Of a stretch of 47,154 bases of DNA, positions 24,276 through 35,653 are shown piece by piece. The stretch is from Lingula anatina (lineage: Eukaryota > Brachiopoda > Lingulata > Lingulida > Lingulidae). Position 1 is the first letter of the stretch; every line of letters begins with the position of its first letter. The position numbers and the translations under genes are program-made. The notes under the pieces were generated by a model. It ran no database searches and was not told where the DNA came from. It saw nothing but the letters and a program-made list of their open reading frames with translations. Location of the stretch: NCBI RefSeq assembly GCF_001039355.2, contig NW_019775554.1, forward strand, positions 1-47,154, in the 5' to 3' direction.

Positions 24276-25055
24276 TGTACCTCTTGGAACCGAAGTTCGG
24301 GCTCCCATATGTTTAGTGCAGGTTAGGGTTAGTCGGAATATTGGGGTTAGAAAATAGGACTAAGTCATCTGAACAAAGTAATCAAGCTACGGTTTCTAGG
24401 GGACTAACATTACTATCCCACCGCCTGTACGTTTTTGGACAATTTTATAGTACCGCTATTTCGCCAGTACTATTAATGAAGAACATACATCTTTTGGGGA
24501 GCCTAAAAGATTTATTCGTATATTCTTATTTTCCAGTTACAATGTATTCTCTTTTATCCTCTAGAGCGTCATTCCAATATCAAATGATGATGTATCACAA
24601 AGTCTTTCTCCTACATTACCTTATTTGGTAATATAATAATTCCTCAGCTCTTACACAATGTCTATTATTATCCCTTTTTCCATAACTTTCCATCATTACG
24701 TCATTACCAAAATGTAATCATTCTCTTATTAGGCAATGGTATGTTACTTGACCTTAGGTCGCAATTTCTATTAATACAGATTTTTCATTGTATCATCCTG
24801 AAAGAATGATAACTATACTCCCTTATTCTTTTTTATTATTATTGAACAACACATGCACTCTTTAACTCTCTTACTTACACTGTTTAACCTCTTAACAAAT
24901 GTATATTGTATCAGTTATTAAATGTACAATATATCTCACTACGATCACAACTTTATATCTGTACTTTTAATCATTTTCATTACGATAATATGTTTTAAAT
25001 TGATTACCACAAGCATTGTGCAAAAATTCTAAAGGCCAAACATTTTGTGTCCCAT
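24276..25055. other. Intergenic; nothing recognised
   Basis: AT-rich sequence without conserved frames, between a dispersed repeat and the duplicated 5' region of the SMB gene. Confidence 0.4.
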
Positions 25056-25059
25056 GTAA

Positions 25060-25505
25060 AAACCACAATAATTTCCGCTAATCCCAAGCCTGTGCAGATC
25101 CAGTGAGACCCTGAGCTTCCGTTTCTTGCGCTTCCATCAATTCCAATCTGTCACTACTGGAATTCTCCAATGTATTATGCCACGTATAAAAAACACACTA
25201 GGTAATCAACAAGACGGCAGTGGTCTCCAACTCATGAACCCTCGTTGACGTGGGATACTGTAATAACGAACTAATTATCCCAATAAACGTGACTGTTACA
25301 CAGCATGTCCTACCGTGACATTTATTATTCTTCTTTACCAGTTCTCAGTGCACGCTTCTCCAGTGTACACCTCAAGACTTACGCAAGACCGCAGACATGT
25401 TTCGGTAATTTTTTGCTCAGCAGCAGTAAGTATATCTTCTACAAAATACGAGAGTTGTATAAATCACCTAGATAACGCACAACTTCAAATCCATGCCAGC
25501 GATTA
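25060..25505 (+). pseudogene. Upstream duplicate of the SMB-gene 5' region, including its TATA box
   Basis: Matches about 25655-26225 in the same orientation: CTTCCGTTTCTTG, TATAAAAAACACACTA, GGTAATCAACAAGACGGCAG, TGGTCTCCAA, AACGAACTAATTATCCC, ATAAACGTGACTGTTACA, GCATGTCCTAC and the TATAAAT (25458-25464 versus 26188-26194). The downstream copy has about 130 extra bases in the middle. The duplicate stops before the coding sequence, so it is a promoter without a gene, or an alternative upstream promoter. Confidence 0.75.
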
Positions 25506-26187
25506 ACATTATTCTAAAACATCTTTATTATTGTTATACCAGTAATTAACATTCGGTTAATAACATTTTGGGACATCAGCCGGAACATGTACAAAAAACT
25601 AAGACGGTCATGCAGGGGGGTATCTGTGTGAAATTAGTTATTGAAAAATAGGGCCTACACATTCAACCCTCCGCTAACCCCAAACATATACAGATCTCAT
25701 GGGACCTTGACCTTCCGTTTCTTGTGCTACCATTCCTCCTACCAGCTTGTGCACAGGTCATATACATTGTACGGACAGATATTAGTGTTTTTCCAGAGTA
25801 CATGTATGTCTTTTCGTTACATAAATGACCAATGGCGTATGTAGGGTAATGAAGTCGTTTTCCAATTATAGTCGCTACTGAAATTCGCCATGCAGTGCTT
25901 TACTGTCAAATATAAAAAACACACTAAAGGTAATCAACAAGACGGCAGTGGTCTCCAAATCATGAACTCGTGCTGGAATACGTGGAATACACAAAATAAC
26001 GAACTAATTATCCCGATAAACGTGACTGTTACAACGGCATGTCCTACTGTGACTCTTATTATTTCTGTTTGAGAGCTCTGAATGCACGCTACTCAAGTGT
26101 AGATCTCAAGGCATATGCAAGGCCGCCGGTATGATTAATTCTAGTTCAGCGGCAGCAAGTGTTCTCTTCAAAGAAGGGCGGGAGAGG

Positions 26188-26222
26188 TATAAATTGCAAG
26201 CAAACGCTGATCTGCGTCAGTT
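26188..26222 (+). promoter_or_regulatory. TATA box and initiator of the SMB gene
   Basis: TATAAAT at 26188-26194 is followed 31 bp later by the A of TCAGTT (26217-26222), a classical TATA-Inr spacing. The predicted leader runs from about 26219 to the start codon at 26260. An upstream ATG at 26232 opens a 64-codon out-of-frame frame overlapping the main start. Confidence 0.6.
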
Positions 26223-26259
26223 CGTATTCCAATGCATCAGAGATTTAGTATTCAGAAAC

Positions 26260-29200
26260 ATGATGATCATCAGCCTAACATTATGTGCGCTGATATTTGT
26301 TCAGCCGACGACTGTCATGATTTCGTTTGCCCAAGAAAATGGCCAATCTGCCGGATTAACACAAAAGTCGCCCAATATAGAGATTTGGACGCTTGCGGGA
26401 TTCACGAAGGAGACATCACATCTTAGAGATGGACGCCAAGAGATAACTACGGAAAAACTGGCCAGTGGGATGCACGCGGACGTTACACAAGAGTCGCCAA
26501 CTACTGAGGGTGTAATGCACGCGGGCGTCACACCACAGTTGCCAAATAATGAGGATGAAATACACGTGGAAGTCACTGCGGCATCAACCAGTCCAGATAA
26601 TTTATTACAAGAAAGGTCAGACAACAGCAGTGAAACCTCTAATTTCCCAGACGTGACGTTCACGCCATTTAGATGGACCTGTGCAAGATTAAGGGATCGT
26701 CATGTCACCTTTAAGGTCCACTGCAACTGTGACGCCCAATGCCTTCTGTATAATGACTGTTGTTACGGGATGACTGAAAATACGACGTTGTGCGCTGCCT
26801 CGGCCAGAATAACCAATGTGCATAGTACCTCACTTCCTTTAACGCTTCCTGCAACCAACTTTACAGAAACCCAGAGTAACAGCACCACCTCGGCTGCATC
26901 ACCTTACAAAACATCGTCTTGGATAAGGGAGAAAAAACAAGTCGACCCTATGACTATTTCCCTGGCACTTAAAAGCTCCTGCAGAACCATTCCAAAACTA
27001 TCTCAGGTGCAGCAAACAAGATTACCCTACATGGACTGGTTTGGATTGCGGTATTGGATGGTGAACCAGTGTCCGTCGTCTTGGCTGGAAGAGGAAAGTC
27101 TAATCAAGTGCAGTGATATTACAAATACTAGCCTCGCAGAGGACGTGCTGTTGTACCAGCCAGTCACCGACCCAGATACAATGATCACTTTCAAGAACAA
27201 GTACTGTGCAGCATGTAATGGTGTCAAGAATGGCGGAGAACCGTGGGAACTTACTGTCTATTGCTCTAGGGCACTAGTTGACTACATAGCAGACTGCAGC
27301 TCCTCTGCTTGTGTTTTAAGAAAATTGAAGTATTTCGGGTGTAACAGTATTTTCGAGCCGAAACCGGACTGGAATTTAAGAACATGTTTTCGGGAAGCTG
27401 AGGACAAAGACTTTGGTCCTTGTGTGAACAATCTGATCAATGGAAGCGTGCTTCCTGTACCTCGGCCACGCCCCCTGCACTCAGCATTAAGAGATGCCTG
27501 CATGGCCTACAACAACCCCTTTGTCATTACGGGTTCTGATAACAGTTACAAGAACTACCACTGCATGGTGTGTTATCGAGGTGCTTTTACAGTCTGCGAA
27601 GGTGAGTGGTGCGTTTTACTATTGGAAACATTTTCAGAACCGCGCATTAATGGCATTATAATAATTATTGTATAGTTTAATCGTCTTCATCGTAATGCCA
27701 GTTTTTTTTTAGAGCTTTAAGAATAAAATACAAGTTCAGTTTTCTCGGGATAACATTTTTGTTTTCTTCAGGCGTGAATTTGGTATATGTTACCCGAGTA
27801 AGTGGTACAGCTTGATTGTAGTATAAAAAAGAAACTGGATACGTCGGTTTTTTGCCAAGGTCCATTTAGAGATCTGCAGTATATTTTGTTTGGACTTATG
27901 TGTGTGGAAAAATAACATAACTGCAGATAGGTGTAATTTCAATTCAAATAACTTTCCATTAATAATCCAGAAACAAGCAAAAATTTATTGTATTGGCACG
28001 GAAAATCTTACATGAATTATTGAGAAAAAAAGATCTGATATGGAAATATATTATGACGAAAACCATCAGCAGTCCAATAAACGGCATATTAGTTTTTGCA
28101 TCTTGAGCGTCACAGTAATGTACAAAAGCTGTAAGTGTTGGGATCAGAAATTCTAAAACGGAATCAAGTTTTAGGTCACTATAAAGGGCAGGTTCTATTT
28201 TCAATTTTGTAGTCACTTCTCTGAAATCTATGAAACCTGACTTTATACCCCTAGAAAATGATCACATTTGTGCATGACCGCACAAAAATGCAGTAGAGGT
28301 AGCAAAGAAGCATTAACGCAGTAGTGGTGTGGAGCACATTTGCAGTAGAAATGCAGTATAGCCTACTGCAAATATACTTCAAAAGTTACATAGGGTTTTA
28401 CAGAGAGGAGGATTAATGCAATAGATTAGCAGCATGATGGAAGCATGTTTCAAATATGCTAATTAGCTGCCAAATCTACTCCGATGCAGTAGAGAAAAAG
28501 CATGTTTATGCTGCACTGCAATACGCGCATCGGATACTTCAAAGATACTCCACAGAGGTAGATTTGGAGTATATAAGAAAAAAGCAATGCTCGCACACTG
28601 CTCCACGGAGGTAGATTTGGAGTATGTAAGAAAAAAAGCAATGCTCACCTACTGCTCCGTGAGGGTAGTTTTGGAATATATATAATAATATTTTATTCAG
28701 CTTTAAGTGTTACAATTTAACATTGTTCGCTGTCTAAACCAGTTCTAGTACTATTATTTTTTATCAAAAAATGTAAAAATATATAAAATGTATATGAGAA
28801 AAAAGCAATGCTCGCGGACTGCTCCGCGGAGATAGATTTTGAGTATAGGAGGAAAAAGCAATGCTCGTGTTCTACTCTGCGGAGGTAGATTTTGAGTTTA
28901 TGAGAAAAATTTAAAGCAACGCTCGCGTACTGCACCGCGGAGGTAGATTTTGAGTATATGAGAAAAAAGCAATGCTCGCGTACTGCTCCGTGGAGGTAGA
29001 TTTGGAGAATATGAGAAAAAATAATGCTTGCGTACTGCTCCGCGGAAGTAGTTTTGGAGTATATGAGAAAAAAAATGCTCGCGTACTGTTCCGCGGAAGT
29101 AGTTTTGGAGTATATTAAAGTAAATTCAAAAGGCACCAATAAATTGACAATCAGCAGATAGCTTCATTTCATCCTCATGGTCTTTACATAAAAAAGACAG

Positions 29201-32172
29201 ATTGAAGGTTCTTTTTTCGTTTATTAATTACAATTTTTATACAAAATTTTTATTTCAAAAAGATGTACAGATTTTGAATATGCTGTTGCTTGGAACATCA
29301 ATGTTCTCCTTACAAGTGTGATCTGATCTGGTGTCCTAAAAAACAAGAATAAAATAAATGCCCCAGTTATAATACGCTTGATTGTTTTTCTGGGAATTCT
29401 TCAACGTAAATAGCAACCAAGATAATTAAAAACAACTTTTACCAAAATGACTTGCATTAAGTGTTGAAAATACTTTTTTGTGGATGAAGGTCAGATAACA
29501 GCTCAAAACACGCGCCTATTGTTCTCTCATGACAGATATCCAATCCATTCATTGTCTTCTGTGGCTTCACATGGGCTACTACAAATAAAATGAAACAATC
29601 GATATCACAATTCCAGTACATTTGATTGTTTTTCTGGAAGTCTATAATAGCAGCCAAGGTGTTTAAAGGCGCCTTTTACAACACTGCCATTCATTAAGTG
29701 GATTTATAAACAATACTTTGTGAAGTGAGTACATATATACATACCTTTTTGTTCTTCTCTGCTGAAGAAATTTGACATCAGCAGCCTAGCCGTCCTCAAA
29801 CCGTGTTGCACACTACCTTTCTTCAACTTCTCAGGTTTGAAACAAGAAACAACCGAGCTGCCTGGGACCAGCTCAACCATCTAGTGAAAGACATAATCAG
29901 AAAAATGATTTAAACCAATTGTTTTATAAAGAAAGGAACAAGATGAGTATGATAAATTTATATCAAACAACAAATCCACAGGATTGTGGGATGGCGACAT
30001 TGTTTATCATCAAAGAGAAACACAAGCACCAAAGAGTACATGGGCTAAAATATAGTTAACAATGACACATGAAAATGGACATTCTACAGCCAAGTTTGTA
30101 TAAATATTAAAACACATACCTTATATTTTTCTCCAATTTACTTTGGTAGGAGACCTGGCCTAGGAATTTCATACTCTTCCTCTGCAAACAAACACAAAAT
30201 CTCTTATGTATATTTATAGAGTTCAGCACAATGTGTGCACATTATTTAGTATTTAAACTGGTATTCCATTTCACATGACCAGATTTCTGTGTTTTAAGGT
30301 TAGTTATTATAGCTTGTTATAAAAGCTGTTCTACTTACCTCAATTTTCTGGTAGATACACAGTATACATTACATGAGGTTAATTAAGCAAGTTTGGCACT
30401 ATTTAAAAAGCATCATAGGCAGAACCTAAGGATTAATATAAAACCCTGGCTTGCAGTTGGGCCAGTGCAGTGCTTTTAAAACTAGTTTGACATGATAGCC
30501 TGTAATACAGGTTTTGAATATGCTGTTTCTTGGAACATCTTTTTTAGTGAAAGTTGCAATATTCCAACATAAAAGTAACACAAAAAAATCGCTGTAAAAC
30601 AACCTACCTATGTATTCCTTACTACGCTCCAGTTGCTTTATTCTTTCCTGCAGTTTTGCCACCTTTGGAAATACAAGAAGCATACTTTAAATCTCAACAG
30701 TTGGGTATCATGGCTTGAACCACCCTTAACTTGGAAAATATGCTTAAAATAGATTCATATTAAATTATTAGGTCCAATATGTTTGCCACTCCACCTTCAA
30801 TGTCACGAATTACTATCAGAAAAAAATATATCGACATGCAGCTACTTCCATTTCAAAATGTCTTAGGTACCGTTAGAACAAGGCAACTAAATATTGCTAA
30901 TTAAACAATATGTGTGTGCATTTTTGTATAATGCATTTGTGTTTCTGGTGTTTTAATTAATGGTTTACTCAAATGGCTGCAGAAGTCGCACGGTCGAAAA
31001 TAGAGAAGTTCAGTGGAAGATATTATAAGCTCTTCGAACATGTTTTATAAGTCCGGGTTATATTTTATTACACTGCTGTTGATCGAGTCACATTGCTCAG
31101 CAGACTCGAGATGAATTTAGCGTTTGATTTCGACTCCTGTCCCCCAAAACAAATATATTAATACTTTCAACTACCAACAACAATAAATCAGATGACTTAC
31201 ATGTTGCTGATTGTGTTTGTTAAGCCTTTTATTAATTTAATGAATTGAAATGTTTTATTCAGATCAGCATTTCACACCGCCATCAGCCAGAGACCTAAAT
31301 CTTTCTTTCCGTTCCCTGTTGTACATAGGAGATCAAGACAGGAAACGGAGTGATGACGTCATGATTAGGGTAAGAACAACGAACTTCAATAATCATTAAT
31401 GATGAATTTGATAATGAAAACTGCATATTGATAAAAGCTGAAAATCATTTTCTTCATTAATTCTTTCTCGCATTTGTCATGTTAATATCCTGATAAGGGT
31501 GAGCAGATTCCCCTCAGTTTTATTGTTGTACATTACTGTCCTAACCTCTAAATCGAAAAATCATGCATATACGTACGCACACGTGCCTTTTTTTTTCAGC
31601 CTGTAGATCAGCAGATATTGTGCCCCCCTGGATTTGTTCCTGATGCCCAGGACTGCCGTCCCCTTATGTACAACTTGACGGTAATGAAGTCGGTCATTTC
31701 CTTGCAATTTGAGCCCTGTGACTGGCTTCCAACACCCAGAGATGACTGTCGGGATATCATACATGATGGTCGATTGGGAGCTGTACTAATAGCTGTGCAG
31801 GCACGTATTGATTCCTGTGGTCAGAAACACGGCGCGGATAACACGTCCATTACCTTTGTCCTTGAAACAATGGTCACTCTTCGAGTGAGACTGGCCAACT
31901 ACAGGGAAGGTCGCAACAGTTTCAACCAAGTGCAAGCATGGATGGAAAATGCTCTGCAAAACGTGCAGTTGAAGATATCCGGAAGGCCAGTGGGTATACG
32001 CTCAGGATCGTTTTCTGCCTGCATGAAGAACGCCACGAACCACAGCTCCGTGCCGCCATTTTACGGAGCGACCACGCTCTCAACTCCGAAGCAGAACCGA
32101 GGAAACAGTCCTGTCGGTAACGTTACAATTTTGATGTTAATGGCGATGTTAGTAGCTGTGGGATATTTCTAG
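26260..32172 (+). CDS. SMB-type receptor ectodomain without 7TM, probable GPI-anchored or secreted (3 exons, 673 aa)
   Basis: Exons: 26260-27601, 31263-31369, 31600-32172; GT-AG, phases 1 then 0, stop TAG. I chose the ATG at 26260 because it opens a signal peptide (MMIISLTLCALIFV) downstream of the predicted TSS; the frame also extends upstream to 26131 through the TATA box. Residues about 30-105 hold degenerate 15-16-residue repeats (MHADVTQESPTTEG, MHAGVTPQLPNNED). A somatomedin-B-like module follows at about 141-178 (CNCDAQCLLYNDCC) with seven rather than eight cysteines. Next is a Cys-rich module at about 240-447 with NKYCAACNG, then LNLSFRSLL and CPPGFVPDAQDC. This order is that of invertebrate SMB adhesion-type GPCR ectodomains. 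The protein ends with a short hydrophobic tail (VTILMLMAMLVAVGYF), like a GPI signal. Ligand unknown. Confidence 0.8.
28565..29115. repeat. Minisatellite, about 53-bp unit, about eight to nine copies
   Basis: Units contain GCAATGCTCGCGTACTGCTC, CGCGGAGGTAGATTTTGAG and TATATGAGAAAAAA. CTCGC-type landmarks fall at 28590, 28643, 28811, 28864, 28922, 28975, 29027 and 29078, so spacing is 51-58 bp with one interruption (about 28681-28795). Located in intron 1 of the SMB gene. The minus strand carries a 140-codon repetitive frame that I regard as a by-product. Confidence 0.9.
29457..30662 (-). pseudogene. BEN-domain gene with an in-frame stop, antisense in intron 1 of the SMB gene
   Basis: Exons in transcript order: about 30662-30608, 30181-30120, 29880-29745, 29578-29457; all GT-AG and phases agree. 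Exon 1 here encodes a short coiled coil (AKLQERIKQLERSKEYI). The last two exons encode a BEN domain: LVPGSSVVSCFKPEKL, ARLLMSNFFSREEQK, then GLDICHERTIGACFELLSDL before the stop. BEN domains bind DNA or recruit chromatin repressors. The second exon reads EEYEIPRPGLLPK, a TAA, then IGEKYK, so a single nonsense codon interrupts it. Alternatives: a sequencing or assembly error, a start at the ATG opening exon 3 (29880), or a true pseudogene. Upstream exons, if any, were not found. An AATAAA on the minus strand lies at 29249-29254. Confidence 0.6.
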
Positions 32173-34680
32173 CTATGGGCAAGAGAGAAAGATTTAGGAT
32201 ATGGCACTACTGCCGGTTTGGCTAATCAGTCCATACATGGATATGTTATGATTATTATTGTTGTTAAGTTATTTTACGTTTTAATTATTGTTAAGTTATA
32301 AAAGCAGTCACAGTTTACTATCTATCAAAATTTATCTCATAAACTCCGCCCAAAAAGATTTTATTTTTCCCTTGGTTTATAACAGAATAACTAAAAAATT
32401 ATGGGCACATTTTGATAATCTTTTCAGGATAAGTAAGAATGGACCAACGTAGAAGCGTTTAGATTTTGGTGACGATTCTTTATTTGATAATAATTAACAA
32501 TGCGAATTGGGCTGTCTTGGTGAAGCGCACTCTCTTAGTCTTTTCTAGTATGGGTTATCAAGATGCTCTATTCTGTATTCAGTTTGGATAATTAATCCCT
32601 GCACGCAGCAGACTGTTCTCAGACTGTTCTCTGAGTGTTCTCTGTTACATGTAGAGGCCAACTGAGTGGCAATAGCCCCTACATAAAGTTTTTTATGAAC
32701 AGTGCGGGAAAGTGCACATACCTGTATATGCCGCTGGGGTGGATTGAGGTCGTCTTCTGGGTCTTCCGGAAGACTGTCAGATATATAAGTTTACATTGAC
32801 GGGTATCGATTTTTTTCTGTCAGAAGACGGTCAAAAATGGAGGATGGATCAACAAAGATTAGTGAAAATCTAGTGAAAAATCAATTTGTGGTCCTGGTAG
32901 AGGGTACCATATTAGCTTTAGTTCACTTTTTGATTCACTGTGAAAACGGTAGCAGGTTTTGTGGTCCATGTTTGGTAGCGTACATTTAGTCGGTTGATCT
33001 TTGCGAGAAAATTAGTTATAGCAAACATTTTCTTAATCGAAGTAATATTATTATCAATTTGATAAATAAAAATGTATTAGTGGAAAGGTCGACAGTAAAG
33101 GCGAGGTATTTACTACATGTACACGTAAATATTGATGTTATTCAATTATTCGGAAACAGATCAATTTGTATTAATTATATCATCGATAGTGCAATATAAG
33201 CATTAATATAAGATTAATAGATAATTTGACGATTGGTGTCACGTAAATTCCAAATTATCTAGATACTTTAACTAATAGCGATTTTAGCTTAATTCAGCAT
33301 AAATAGTTATAGTAGGAGAAGAACACGGTATGATAGACCTATTGTAGCCAAATGACTTGATGTTGAACTTGCTCTCCAGTGAACATAAGATTGCTACAGA
33401 ACAAGCTCTTCAGAGAACAAAAGACTTCAATATCTATTCTTCCAGCAAAATCCCTATTGCACACAATGTTTTAAAGAATTTATTGATTGTCGAGGTTTAA
33501 GCGTAGATTACATTAACCATGGCCGACGATTTAGTCTTAATTTTTTTTTTTTTTTTTTTTTTTTTGATATCGTGCATGACAACGATCTTTAGCGAATATA
33601 TTTACAAAACGTGCGGACGGCATGCAATTTCTCCGACATGACCTTGAGATCAAGTGAGAAAAAAACTTTTTTAATGAAAAATAGGAGCACGAAGATCTTT
33701 CAGTCTCATTGCAATCGCCAAACGCCTTCCGTATCCTTGCATTGAAGGTTGATGTCCCCGGCGCATTATTAGCACCCATGCGGTCAGAATAAGGAATCAT
33801 TCGGCAAGTAATTGACAATAAGTTTCCTAAAATATCTTTGCTATTGTTGTGCCTCCTTAAACCACCAAAGGTGAAACGGAAACAGTCGAAAAACTGGTTC
33901 AACCGTTGTTACGATCACCACAAGTCCACCGAACAATGTCCGTACGGGAACGGTGCAATACCAACTATAAAAATACTACAGTGTACATGTACGGTCTTCA
34001 GACTTGCAATTTTCAAATACTGTCGAGTACCGTGCGTGCATCGGACATAGCATGGCAAATGTAATCTAGGCTTAAAATAAGTAATTCATGCATTTTGAAA
34101 AGTCAGTATATATACATTTTAGAGTTCTAGAATTCGAAGAATATTTTTAAATGTTGTAAATTTATCGTGTTGTAATGCGAAAAGTAACGGTTGGCTTTTT
34201 CTATTAATTCCAAATTAGTAGAATTCAATTAAAATTCAAGGCTGTAAAATTTTGAAAGTAATTAAGTGCAAGTATAATTTTGGGACGAAATAATGAAGTT
34301 CCTGTTCTAATATTGAATTTTGGAAATAATTAATGTCTTAAAAACTGGGTTAATTGTTTGAATCACAATCAAAAAGTAAATTTTTATGACGTTGATAAAA
34401 GCTATTCGCTGGACGATTACCATTTTAAATTCATGGCCAATAAGTTAAATAAAATGTAATACATCTCATTTGGGTTTGGCAAAAATAAAAGCGACCTCAA
34501 CTGGCCTAAAATTATTCCAACCTACATACCGTGTTTGTCATTTCATTTCGTTAATTGATTCTGCAGTGCAAGGGGCGGAGATTACAAAAAATACGTTTAA
34601 ATAGGCAATTTAGTTTGATAAGGCGTGAAATATTGTGAAATTTTGTTAACTTTTGTGACAGATTTCTGTCCACGCTGCAA
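32173..34680. other. 3' flank of the SMB gene and intergenic; no gene recognised
   Basis: AT-rich sequence. AATAAA occurs at about 33065. A T-tract of about 26 bases sits at 33540-33565 and is preceded, on the minus strand, by a 121-codon frame (33902-33537) that runs into the poly-A. No domain is recognised in it. Confidence 0.4.
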
Positions 34681-34698
34681 ATTATTATTAAATTATTA

Positions 34699-34730
34699 TT
34701 GTTTTATTATTATTATTATTATTATTATTG
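34699..34730. repeat. (ATT)n microsatellite
   Basis: Trinucleotide run directly before dispersed repeat family 1, copy 2. Confidence 0.9.
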
Positions 34731-34789
34731 TCCAAGTGGGGAAGTGTTGCCGACAACACTAATCGGCACCGGTTTTGGTTCCTATTTCC

Positions 34790-35065
34790 TCCTCCCCCCC
34801 CCCCCCTTAGTGGGGCCCTGTGCTGTTTTTCACGTGGCACACCAGAAACCAGATAATCATGAGTTACGGGCAAATCAGACAGATATATGTTGTTGCAGTT
34901 TAGTTTTCATTATTGTTTATAAACCTTTTACGAGTCACCTGTATGAATGCTGGGTTATGAAAGATTGTGTGAGTACTCGTAATTTAATTTAATTTTTGTT
35001 ATTATATACTTTTATACACCTACTGTATTTATTTGTTCAACCAAGAAATGTCCTGTGTGTTTACC
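34790..35065. mobile_element. Dispersed repeat family 1, copy 2
   Basis: Matches 23985-24275 in the same orientation, including the C-homopolymer, GCTGTTTTTCACGTGGCA, CACCTGTATGAATGCTGGGT and GATTGTGTGAGTACTCGTAA. Sequence continuing to about 35215 (AATAAACGACTCTTCCCACC) may be part of a longer retroelement end. Confidence 0.65.
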
Positions 35066-35653
35066 TTGATTGTGTAATTTGCGTTTTTGTATTGTTCTTG
35101 ATACCTTCATTATTGTAATTATTTTATTTGCAATTGTCTTTACTTAATACTTTCATATATTAATTAATATTTAATATTTCATCGTACAATCGGCCAATAA
35201 ACGACTCTTCCCACCGTTCTGAGCCAGTCGTTTAACAGTTGTAGCCTACAATGTCTTTTTCAAATGTGTCATGCAAACCTGCCATTACATTTGATTTTAT
35301 CACCAATTAATCTCACCTCAAATCTTCTGGTGACGGGTAAACCTGACCTATGAATTCAGTAGATAGAACTGGGGAATCTCTTGACTTATACAGCACAACA
35401 CACACCGGCTTAATTTTACGAATGATAACACCTTTTAGGACTCATGTGCTTCTTATTCACGGCCAGCGAGACGACAAGGTGACCAGAGGGCCATTACAAC
35501 TGTCGTGTCAGTTTTGAAATAGCCATCTTAAAAAGCAGGCTGTCTATACAATCTTTTAATTTTGAGATCTCAACCTGAACGCAGCGTCGGCTGACGGAAG
35601 CCTCTTTGTTACAGTATCACAGCTGAGGACACAAAAACTAAAATTTTGTCAAC
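35066..35653. other. 5' flank of the mini-protein gene
   Basis: No TATA box at the usual distance from 35654 was found. The sequence between about 35270 and 35650 is less AT-rich than its surroundings and probably holds the promoter and leader. Confidence 0.35.

Noticed and set aside
26301-26663. 120-codon minus-strand ORF
   Set aside because: It is a shadow of the SMB gene's repetitive linker exon on the opposite strand.
28565-29115. Possible CRISPR array
   Set aside because: Units repeat along their whole length with no unique spacers and the DNA is eukaryotic; it is a minisatellite.
28717-29139. 140-codon minus-strand repetitive ORF
   Set aside because: It is a by-product of the 53-bp minisatellite; residues simply repeat with frame changes and no signal or domain is present.
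30970-31050. 25-codon plus-strand frame starting MAAEVARSKIEKF
   Set aside because: Short, inside the SMB intron, with no donor at its end and no recognised family.
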